Notes under the pieces: generated by a model
Databases searched by the model: none
Seen by the model: the letters and a program-made list of their open reading frames with translations, nothing else
Told to the model about the DNA's origin: nothing
NCBI GenBank assembly: GCA_902465495.1
Contig: CABQND010000065.1
Span: 1 to 8,448 of the forward strand
Direction: 5' to 3'
DNA: 8,448 nt
Origin: an uncultured Eubacteriales bacterium
GTDB taxonomy: Bacteria; Bacillota; Clostridia; Christensenellales; Borkfalkiaceae
Made by a program: the position numbers and the translations under genes
Shown: positions 1-7,000 of the stretch, piece after piece
Numbering within the stretch: the first letter of the stretch is position 1
Layout of the letters: every line of letters begins with the position of its first letter

Positions 1-9
1 GAAAAAATT

Positions 10-29
10 TTTTTTGAAAATTCAAAAAA
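10..29. other. AT-only inverted repeat downstream of the DUF1294 gene
   Basis: Bases 1-67 carry no gene and are strongly AT-rich. Within them TTTTTTGAA and TTCAAAAAA form a 9-bp inverted repeat around two A bases, flanked by further A and T runs. It lies beyond the stop codon of the minus-strand DUF1294 gene and has a T-rich run after it on that strand. It could act as a weak terminator, but a stem of almost only A-T pairs is atypical, and simple AT-rich sequence gives such repeats by chance. Confidence 0.25.
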
Positions 30-67
30 TTTCTATAAATTTACTTGACTTTACGCAATTCGAACTT

Positions 68-346
68 TCAAAGCAAACCATACAGCGGAATACAAAACAC
101 CGCTATCTGCCACAATAGTCCGACAAGATTGACCGCCCAAAAATACCAGTGCCGCGTCTTGTGGCGGAAAAGGAGCATGCCGAGAAGACCTCCGACAGCA
201 CCGCCGAAAAAGGATACTCCGAGCAAAACTTTTTCGGGAATGCGCCACGCGCCGCGCTTAGCGCGCGCTTTATCGGTGCCATATAAAATCAATCCGATCA
301 AGGACATGACGGCGGCATAAATACAAAAGATCGTCCAAACAAACAT
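68..346 (-). CDS. DUF1294 family small membrane protein
   Basis: A 92-residue protein recognised as DUF1294 by its family core: Y22-G-T-D25-K26 followed by R35-I-P-E38 and then GGAVGGLLGM (48-57) leading into F60-R-H-K63. Hydrophobic stretches at about 3-22, 41-60 and 68-90 suggest three membrane segments, with the basic DKARAKRG part in the loop after the first. Length fits the family (about 85-120 residues). The molecular function of DUF1294 is not established. The ATG start has a GAGGG ribosome binding site 8 bases upstream. The gene begins 30 bp after the cyclase gene stops on the same strand, so the two are probably co-transcribed. Family assignment is firm; any role in the envelope is inference from hydrophobicity. 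Confidence 0.9.
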   Translation of the reverse strand: MFVWTIFCIYAAVMSLIGLILYGTDKARAKRGAWRIPEKVLLGVSFFGGAVGGLLGMLLFRHKTRHWYFWAVNLVGLLWQIAVFCIPLYGLL

Positions 347-376
347 AACGTATCCCTCATTTTTATCAATATTGAA

Positions 377-925
377 TCAATCGGAAATTTTGCGAAGCAC
401 TGCGCGAACCGGTGCACCGTCACACCCGCCTAATTTTAAAGGAAAAGCAAACAATTCGTAGGTCCCGTCCTCCACGCCCTGCAAGGCGAGCCCTTCGAGC
501 AAAACCACACCCGCCGAAAGGAGAGATTTGTGTACGGTTTCATCCCCCACCGACTGCGCCCGAATCCCCAACAGAAGTAATTTTTTGCGCAAGATATTCG
601 CCGCCTCTTTCGATACAGAACAATCACCGCGCAAAAGCAAGCGCTTCGCAGTGACTTTTTCCGCATCTTCGGCGGTTAAAACTCCCGAAAACGTGCACAC
701 TTCACAAATGCCTGCACACAGCGAAAGATCGAGCTTGTCCACCGTCATCCCGCCGGCAAGAAAATGTGCGGGCGCATCGATATGTGTGCCATTGTGCGCA
801 CACATTGTAAGATCGGTGACCATGCACCCGTCCTTTTCCACTGTCGAAACACGGCGGAATGCAGGCGGCGTATCGCCGGGATACACCTCGGACGAAAACA
901 ATTCCTGCGTAATATCGATCCACAT
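377..925 (-). CDS. Cyclase family protein (kynurenine formamidase-like metal-dependent hydrolase)
   Basis: A 182-residue protein of the cyclase superfamily (PF04199), which contains KynB-type arylformamidases and related amide or lactone hydrolases. Visible hallmarks are the opening W2-I-D-I-T with Y15-P-G-D18, the metal-binding signature H44-N-G-T-H48-I-D50-A-P-A-H54, the late L143-E-G-L segment, and the C-terminal G-C-D169-G-A-P-V-R block. H48, D50 and H54 are the expected metal ligands. At 182 residues it is somewhat shorter than the usual roughly 200-220, the shortening being in the middle before the conserved second half. The start has a strong GGAGG four bases upstream. It is the first gene of a two-gene unit with DUF1294. 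No tryptophan-catabolism genes are nearby, so the substrate is unknown and the name kynB is not justified. Confidence 0.88.
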   Translation of the reverse strand: MWIDITQELFSSEVYPGDTPPAFRRVSTVEKDGCMVTDLTMCAHNGTHIDAPAHFLAGGMTVDKLDLSLCAGICEVCTFSGVLTAEDAEKVTAKRLLLRGDCSVSKEAANILRKKLLLLGIRAQSVGDETVHKSLLSAGVVLLEGLALQGVEDGTYELFAFPLKLGGCDGAPVRAVLRKISD

Positions 926-966
926 AATTCCTCCGCGACGTCCGCAATGCGGGTAACTTTTTATAA

Positions 967-995
967 ATTATAACAGACGCAAACCAGATTTTCAA
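967..995 (-). promoter_or_regulatory. Sigma-70-type promoter of the cyclase-DUF1294 operon
   Basis: Read on the minus strand, TTGAAA (990-995) and TATAAT (967-972) are separated by exactly 17 bp, matching 5/6 and 6/6 of the consensus housekeeping promoter. The transcript would start near 960, giving a leader of about 35 bases before the cyclase ATG. It lies directly downstream of the terminator that closes the preceding cvpA gene, which supports an independent transcription unit. Confidence 0.8.
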
Positions 996-1001
996 CTATT
1001 T

Positions 1002-1033
1002 GAAAAGAAAAAGCCGCGCCATGCCGACGCGGC
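1002..1033 (-). terminator. Rho-independent terminator after the cvpA-like gene
   Basis: On the minus strand GCCGCG and CGCGGC pair into a 6-bp all-GC stem (1013-1018 with 1028-1033) with a 9-base loop, followed by TTTTTCTTTTC (1002-1012). It starts about 30 bp beyond the stop codon of the CvpA-like gene and ends just before the promoter of the cyclase operon. Confidence 0.85.
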
Positions 1034-1062
1034 AAAATTCAATTGACTGCGACAAAAAATGC

Positions 1063-1566
1063 TTAAACAAACTTCACGGGATTATTTTCATACAAAAGTC
1101 CAAGGAAAGATCCTTCCATCTTCGAGGCGAGATCCTGCACAAACGATGTCTCTCCGAAAATGCGCAGCACCCCGAACACCAAAAGTACGAACAGGAGCGT
1201 TCCGCCCACAGCCATTACCGCACCGAGCACACGATTCAAAATGCGCACCGGCAGTACAGGCGCCGCAAAAGCTGTTCCGATCAGACGGACCACAAGAATA
1301 CGCAATAACGTCATTACAAAAAATAAAACGATATAATACAAAACGGTCGCCAAAACTCCCCAGCCGTTTCCCAATTCTGCGATCCAATCGGCAACGGCGG
1401 GAATGCCCGCGATCATTCCTCCGAAAGTAACACAAAGAAAAACCGATATAATGATGCCGAAAATTCCTTTCGTAAAAATGCGAAGCGTTCTGCCAAAGCC
1501 CAAAGCCGCGCCGAACACTGCTAAAAGAATGGCAACTAAAAGAGTCACCGAATCGATTGTAGTCAT
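1063..1566 (-). CDS. CvpA family membrane protein
   Basis: A 167-residue integral membrane protein with four predicted hydrophobic helices at about 5-24, 30-53, 69-95 and 112-136. It fits the CvpA (colicin V production) family: an N-terminal D5-S-V-T-type start into helix 1, the short basic loop G25-R-T-L-R29, and the L110-N-R-V-L-G-A-V block opening the last helix, followed by a soluble tail. The family is widespread and its exact role is unsettled; CvpA homologues are linked to envelope functions. The start at 1566 is chosen over a longer frame reaching 1701, because it has GGAGG four bases upstream and because the extra 45 residues are not membrane-like and would overlap the end of the DUF1846 gene. 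A terminator-like hairpin lies just before this ribosome binding site. Confidence 0.75.
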   Translation of the reverse strand: MTTIDSVTLLVAILLAVFGAALGFGRTLRIFTKGIFGIIISVFLCVTFGGMIAGIPAVADWIAELGNGWGVLATVLYYIVLFFVMTLLRILVVRLIGTAFAAPVLPVRILNRVLGAVMAVGGTLLFVLLVFGVLRIFGETSFVQDLASKMEGSFLGLLYENNPVKFV

Positions 1567-1575
1567 TTGTCCTCC

Positions 1576-1611
1576 AAAAAAGGAATGCCGCGGGCACGCC
1601 ACGCCTGCGGC
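1576..1611 (-). promoter_or_regulatory. Terminator-like hairpin ahead of the cvpA-like gene
   Basis: On the minus strand GCCGC and GCGGC (1607-1611 with 1587-1591) form the outer stem; after one A-C mismatch GGC pairs with GCC, leaving a 7-base loop. About five bases later comes TTTTTT (1576-1581), which runs directly into the GGAGG ribosome binding site of the cvpA-like gene. It may simply terminate DUF1846 transcription, or act as a leaky attenuator controlling how much cvpA mRNA is made. Confidence 0.55.
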
Positions 1612-1660
1612 ACTGTTTAAAATTATTGACGTGTAAAACGGTTCTAATACCCGTCCCAGC

Positions 1661-3145
1661 TCAGAATCCGTACAGATCTTTTGTACCGAATTCCGGTTCA
1701 CAAGTCATGTTAATGCCGAGCTTACGTATCATTCCCTGATCGCTTTCGGGAAGAATGCAGGACGAATGTGCGTCACAACCGCGCAGGCGGACCAACATAT
1801 TCATTGCTTTTTCCGCAATGGGATTGGTTGCCGCACAGATGGAGAGCGCTGTGAGGACATCCCCGAGGCTGAGCTTGACTTTATCCTCGCGCAAAACTTC
1901 CTTTTTCAGCTGAATGATCGGAGCCAGAACAATGGGCGAAAGCAGAAGCATATCGTCCGCAATGCGCGAGAGCGTCTTGATCGCATTGAGTACGGCGCTC
2001 GCACAAGCAGTCATCAGTTTGTTGGATTTACCGGTCACAAAACCTCCGCCATCCAACCCGATCGCCACCGCCGAACATCCCGAACTTTCCGCCTTTTCAA
2101 GGGCAGGTTTTACGCAAGCGCGCTCGTCAATGGAAATCTTATTTTCGTTCATCAGAAGGCGGATTCTCTCAAATGCATCTGCCGTAACATTCCCCGTCTT
2201 GTAATCACAAGCGATTTTATAATAGCGCCGAATGATTTCCTGACGAGCGGCCTCGCGACAAACTTCATCGTCCACAATGCCGTACCCGGCCATATTCACG
2301 CCCATGTCCGTGGGCGAATTATAAATATTTTCGTCGCCCGTGATCTTATTCAGAATGGACTTGACGATGGGGAAACATTCGATATCACGGTTGTAGTTGA
2401 CGGTTGTAATCCCGTACGTCTCCAAATGATACGAATCGATCATGTTCACGTCGCCCAAATCCGCCGTCGCCGCTTCATATGCGACATTCACCGGATGGCG
2501 CAACGGAAGATTCCAAATCGGAAAGGTTTCAAACTTTGCATATCCCGCACGCACGCCGCGCTTGTATTCGTGATACAGCTGCGAAAGGCAAGTCGCAAGT
2601 TTTCCGCTGCCCGGTCCCGGCGCCGTCACGACCACGAGCGGCTTGACCGTTTTAATATACGGGTTTGCGCCATACCCTTCGTCGGAAACAATAATATCCA
2701 CTTCGGTGGGATACCCTTTCGTTTTATGGTGGATATACGTTTTCAGTCCGTGATTGTTGAGCTTTGCGATAAACTTGTCCGCGGCGGGCTGTCCCTGGTA
2801 CTGTGTCACGACGACACTATTCATATTCAGCCCCAGCCCACGCAGTTTGTCAATCTGCCGCAAAACATCCGTCCCGTAAGGGATGCCAAAATCGGCACGG
2901 ATCTTGTTCCTCTCCAAATCCGCCGCACTGATCACAAAAATGATCTCCGACTGATCTTTGAGCTGCAACAAGATCTTGCATTTCGCATCGCTTTCAAATC
3001 CGGGGAGCACACGGTATGCATGCATATCATCAAACAATTTTCCGCCAAACTCCAAGTAAAGCTTATTGTCAAACTTTCGGATGCGTTCCAGAATTTTTTC
3101 GCTCTGCAATTTTACGTATAAACCGTTATCGAATCCCTTTTTCAT
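1661..3145 (-). CDS. DUF1846 domain-containing protein (UPF0371)
   Basis: A 494-residue soluble protein that matches DUF1846/UPF0371 over its full length. Recognisable parts are the N-terminal K2-K-G-F-D-N with LEFGGKLFDD (31-40) and H42-A-x-R-V-L-P-G-F, the P-T-E-V-D region (146-150), the glycine-rich A175-P-G-P-G-S-G-K182 loop, N279-like S-P-T-D-M-G-V-N-M (277-285) and the G363-L-D-G-G motif. The family has solved structures but no settled function. The glycine-rich loop resembles a nucleotide-binding P-loop, yet is one residue short of the Walker A spacing and lacks the Ser/Thr after Lys, so binding is only a possibility. The ATG at 3145 gives the standard family N-terminus and length; a TTG seven codons earlier is possible but has no better ribosome binding site. 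It has its own upstream promoter. Confidence 0.9.
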   Translation of the reverse strand: MKKGFDNGLYVKLQSEKILERIRKFDNKLYLEFGGKLFDDMHAYRVLPGFESDAKCKILLQLKDQSEIIFVISAADLERNKIRADFGIPYGTDVLRQIDKLRGLGLNMNSVVVTQYQGQPAADKFIAKLNNHGLKTYIHHKTKGYPTEVDIIVSDEGYGANPYIKTVKPLVVVTAPGPGSGKLATCLSQLYHEYKRGVRAGYAKFETFPIWNLPLRHPVNVAYEAATADLGDVNMIDSYHLETYGITTVNYNRDIECFPIVKSILNKITGDENIYNSPTDMGVNMAGYGIVDDEVCREAARQEIIRRYYKIACDYKTGNVTADAFERIRLLMNENKISIDERACVKPALEKAESSGCSAVAIGLDGGGFVTGKSNKLMTACASAVLNAIKTLSRIADDMLLLSPIVLAPIIQLKKEVLREDKVKLSLGDVLTALSICAATNPIAEKAMNMLVRLRGCDAHSSCILPESDQGMIRKLGINMTCEPEFGTKDLYGF

Positions 3146-3182
3146 GCGTACCACACTCTCAGACAATCAATCTATCTGTCTT

Positions 3183-3211
3183 ATTATAACACACTGAAAA
3201 CAGGAATGCAA
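3183..3211 (-). promoter_or_regulatory. Promoter of the DUF1846 gene
   Basis: On the minus strand TATAAT (3183-3188) lies 17 bp after TTGCAT (3206-3211). The -10 box is perfect and the -35 box matches consensus only in its TTG. Expected transcript start is near 3176, about 30 bases before the chosen ATG, which also argues against the TTG start at 3166. Confidence 0.6.
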
Positions 3212-3267
3212 CGGCATGAAAACAATTTTATAAAGAAAAACAAATCGAAAGTTTTCACTTCGCTCAT

Positions 3268-3301
3268 GCCGCCGCCCCGTCGAAAACGACGGGGCGGCGG
3301 C
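3268..3301. terminator. Perfect 15-bp GC hairpin after the amidase gene
   Basis: GCCGCCGCCCCGTCG (3268-3282) and its exact reverse complement (3287-3301) are separated by only four bases, AAAA. This is the strongest hairpin in the window. It starts about five bases beyond the amidase stop codon, the usual place for a terminator, but neither strand has a T run after the stem: the minus strand continues with ATGAGCG and the plus strand with AAAATTC. It may stop transcription without a U-tract, protect the 3' end of the amidase mRNA, or be left by processing. Confidence 0.6.
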
Positions 3302-3306
3302 AAAAT

Positions 3307-3987
3307 TCAGCAGAAATATGCGAGCGTACCCGCAAAGATCGCCTGTGCGACTTGACTCTGATACTCTTCGCTCAACAACAGAGCTTCATCCTCGGCATTG
3401 GACAAAAAACCGCATTCGACAATAACCGACGCATAACGTGTACAATTCAGTATGTAATAATCCCCGCGCAATGCAGATAATTCACGTTCGTTCATCGTAT
3501 TCAGCCGATCTTGAATACTGTTTGCAAGAGCGGTACCGTTTGCATCGCCGTCACGGAAAAACACCTGTCCGCCGCGGCGGGTGCGATCGGCAACATAATT
3601 GTTTTGATGAACGGATATGACAGCATTCGGTGTAGCCCCTTCAATAATATCCCTGCGCGCTTCCATATCCCGCCGCTTATAGCCAGCAGTGGGAAGACCA
3701 TATAGTCCGCCCTCATTCTTACGCGTAAGAATTACCCGAAATCCCGCATCGGCAAAATATTGAGCTAATTTCTTAACGATCGCAAGATTGATATCGCTTT
3801 CTTTGGTCTTTGTCGTAACTCCGAGAACACCCGGATCCACGCCGCCGTGCCCAGCATCCAGAACGACAGTATAGCGCGCATACTCCGCCGAAGCGGCATT
3901 CGCTTTTGAAATACCGACACTGGCAAAAAGCGCGGCGGCAAAAAAGATTGCCGCCGCAATGAGTGCACTTTTCCGAATAACAAACAT
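3307..3987 (-). CDS. cwlD: N-acetylmuramoyl-L-alanine amidase, CwlD-like (Amidase_3)
   Basis: A 226-residue secreted zinc amidase that cleaves the bond between N-acetylmuramic acid and L-alanine of peptidoglycan. The N-terminus (K6 then a hydrophobic run 7-27, ending A29-N-A-A) is a signal peptide or membrane anchor. The catalytic Amidase_3 domain fills about 40-226: D44-A-G-H47-G-G, E63 in K-E-S-D-I-N-L, S125-V-H127-Q-N and V190-E191-C-G-F-L-S-N, giving the three zinc ligands H47, E63, H127 and catalytic E191. The G94-L-Y-G segment before K104-R-R-D and the length resemble CwlD, which in Bacillus and Clostridium removes peptides during cortex synthesis so that muramic-lactam can form. No extra binding domain is present. 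A GGGGGCGG ribosome binding site precedes the ATG. A general remodelling amidase is the alternative, as no other sporulation gene is visible here. Confidence 0.85.
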   Translation of the reverse strand: MFVIRKSALIAAAIFFAAALFASVGISKANAASAEYARYTVVLDAGHGGVDPGVLGVTTKTKESDINLAIVKKLAQYFADAGFRVILTRKNEGGLYGLPTAGYKRRDMEARRDIIEGATPNAVISVHQNNYVADRTRRGGQVFFRDGDANGTALANSIQDRLNTMNERELSALRGDYYILNCTRYASVIVECGFLSNAEDEALLLSEEYQSQVAQAIFAGTLAYFC

Positions 3988-4016
3988 ATTTCCGCCCCCG
4001 CCGAATTCGTTATCAT

Positions 4017-4024
4017 ATTATATG
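4017..4024 (-). promoter_or_regulatory. -10-like box upstream of the amidase gene
   Basis: On the minus strand CATATAAT lies about 30 bases before the amidase ATG, in the 68-bp gap after the lipoprotein gene. It contains a perfect TATAAT, and also differs by one base from CATACAAT, a form of the sporulation sigma-E -10 element. No convincing -35 of either type is visible at normal spacing, so the sigma factor is undecided. No clear terminator separates it from the gene upstream. Confidence 0.4.
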
Positions 4025-4055
4025 CTTGGCAGAAGCGAGAAATCCCAGTTCTCAG

Positions 4056-7000
4056 CTACTTTCCGAATACAACACGGTTAATGATCTCGCTCCACACCGC
4101 ATACCCTTCGGCTGTAAAATGAATGTTGTCGCTTTTAAAATATGCCGCGATCGGATTCCCGTCTTCAACCAGAGCCGATTCCATATCAATGATCGTAAGC
4201 CAGTCGCTTTGCGCCCCGTATTCTTTCATACATTCGATGAGATTTCCATACTCCGTCGTGTACTTGCCGTTTGAATAATTATTGGGCACGGGAAGGGATA
4301 AGACATAATAGATCTCGGCTTCGGGGAAATCTGCATGCATCTTTTCAAGCAGTTTTGCAAGAAGCTGAGCCGTATATTCGCCCGTATCGCCCTGATTGTT
4401 CACATTGTTCCCGCCGAGGAAAAGCACGATCTTGGAAGGATCAAACGGCGCGATCAGCCGATCGTATGCATACAGCCAGTCTTCGACGATGGTGCCGCCG
4501 ATACCGACGTTATACCCCAATGTATCTGTACCGATATCTTCCTGCCATGTATCCCAAAAATCGATAGTGCTGCTTCCCGCAAACAGCACACCGCCCTTTT
4601 CCGCGTCGGCATATTCCGCCGCCAAAGACGCGATGCGCGCTTCATACGGCGATACATATTCATACTCTTCCATGTTTGCAGCAAACTCTTCGACCTTTGT
4701 CTGATCGGTCTCTACATATAAACCTGAAATTTTCATCGTGCAATTCTGCCCGCCCAACGTGAGCGCGGGATCGGTCAGCCCGGAAGCATCCCAGCTATGC
4801 CAGACTTTCCCGTCAATTAAAAACGAAAAAACATTGTTGCAATTAACGATCGTAAAATTGAGAATCGCCGGCGCATTCTCCTGCGGACTGCGCACGAGAT
4901 TGTATTTCTGCCACAGCGTGTCGCCGTTTTTGATCTCGGTAAACACCTGATACTTTCCGCCGGGAACATACTCAAACACATATCGCACCGCTTGCGTATC
5001 GCTGACATACAGCTGCAGCTCGCTCTGTCCCCAATCCTCATAGTAAGGCATCGTAAGCGTACCGCTCGCCATCCAATACGCCCCCGAAACTGCCGCACCG
5101 TCCTTGAACACGAACGCCTTGTCATAGTCGGCGAGAGTCTTTTGGAAGGTTCCGTTTGCCCCCGAAATAAAAGACAGGCTTTCCGAATATTCCGTAAGGT
5201 TTGCGGAGAGTGAGAGCTTTTGGGCTGGTGCGCCGTGCAACTCCTGCATCAACGCATCGAAAGCATCGCCCTTATGCACGGCAAAATTTGTCCAGACCGT
5301 GTCGCAGTATTGCCGCATCGCAAAACTATAACCGGTGTATCCCCAATCCGTTTCCAGCGTATAGACGCAGGTATATTCAGCCATATACGTTCCGTCTTTG
5401 AGCCAGACTTCGATCGTACCGTTGTCGTACACAAAAATATAATCGAGGGTATATTCTGTGCCCGAAGGCATTGTCTTATTTAATGCTGCGATCGGGTTCG
5501 TCTGTCCGCCAATCGTAGGATACGCATAAAAGCTGTTGTTGGTCGGGAAACGGAAAAGATGAAACTTGATGAAATAATTTATGTCTTTGTAAATCTGGAA
5601 TTCCACCTTACTGGCTGCAGCGCCGCTTGTCTTGGTGTTGGTGACTTCCACACTGCCCGAAACGGCGTATTCGTAGCCGCCCACGGGCACTCCTTCGATA
5701 TACGGCGCCGCCATCACGCGGGCAGACAAATCCTTACCCGATACAGTGATCGTGCCATCATCCGCCACCTCAAATTTGGAAATGTTTTCCGAGCTTCCTA
5801 AAAGCGTTACGCCCAATGCTTTATCTTTATAACCGCTTAGCGCTTCGGCATAATATGCCTCCGCCTCCGCGCGATCATCTGCAATCGTAAGGTTTTTCAG
5901 CACAGCGCGACACGAAACGGAAGATACGCACAACTCATTATAGGACATCGAATCCAATGTAAGGCGATAGATCACTTCCCCTTCAAAAAGCATGGCGAGG
6001 CTGTTCCCGCAGCAGACCACTTCAAAGCGAACAAATTCTCCCGCCACATACGCGATTCCCGTCCGATGCTCCGTGTAATTTTTAAAACCGCTTCTGTCTT
6101 TATAATCGCTGAACAGCTTGAACGAATCCGCGCCTTCGCCGCGCAGCGCAAAGCGGATCATCAAATCGTCCTGCTGGTAAGCCATAAAGACGACTTCGCT
6201 GCCCTCCGTCAAATCCTGCACCGCCACATCGACGCCGAAAATATAATAATCGGAAACATTGTTTCCATCGGCATTCAGAATAGCCGCATTTCCTTCCAGC
6301 ACATAACCGTCTTCGGAAAAGTCCCATTCCGCGTATTCGGCGCCGCCGTAACCGCTCAGTGAATGTGAACCGAACGGCTCGCTCACTTTTATGGAATATG
6401 TATACATCTTTTGCGCGGTCCCGTCTTCGGAAACAACGAAATACTCGACCGAATGATTATCCGTATCATAGTTCGACGTCAGCGATGCTCCTTTTGCCAG
6501 CGAGTAATTGCTGTTTTCGCCGACATTTTCGCGCATCGCTCTGTATTGCTCTTCCGTCATGGTGATCGAATCCCCGATGACGGGCGCACCGCAAACATCA
6601 TGCAGAACAAAGGAAATGTCATTCGACAGCACCGTCAAGGTCACCGAATACGTTTCTTGCGTGCCGTCCTCGGCTGTCACCGCAAAAGTCAGAGTCTTGC
6701 CGTCCAGCGTCACGGTAACGCTTGCACCTGTCGCAAGCGTATATTCGCACAGCTCCGCTTTGTCCTGCGCCGCCGACAGCTCTTTATATTGCGCCGTCGT
6801 GAGTGTCGCTTCCCCTTCCGATACTGCCGCTCCGTTCACTTCTGCAATCGTGAGCGATGTGTCGTTCGAAAGCACCGTCAATGTCACCGAATATGTTTTT
6901 TGCGTGCCGTCCTCGGCTGTCACCGCAAAATTAAGCGTCTTGCCGTCCAACGTAACAACAACACTTGCACCTGTCGCAATCGTATATTCGCACAGCTCCG

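Noticed and set aside
1766..3121. A 451-codon plus-strand open frame opposite the DUF1846 gene
   Set aside because: The sense strand encodes a full-length conserved family member; the antisense product is rich in Arg and His, matches nothing recognisable and has no start signals.
3146..3306. Small gene in the 161-bp gap between the amidase and DUF1846 genes
   Set aside because: No open frame with a ribosome binding site was found; the gap is explained by the GC hairpin and the DUF1846 promoter.
3997..4055. Possible riboswitch or T-box leader in the gap before the amidase, because of a TGGGA and a small GAGAA/TTCTC stem
   Set aside because: The stem is only 5 bp, there is no T-box TGGGTGG core, no terminator follows, and the -10 box would start the transcript downstream of it.
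4335..4721. Plus-strand open frames opposite the SGNH domain
   Set aside because: They lie wholly over the catalytic blocks of the minus-strand gene, have no ribosome binding site and show no domain pattern.
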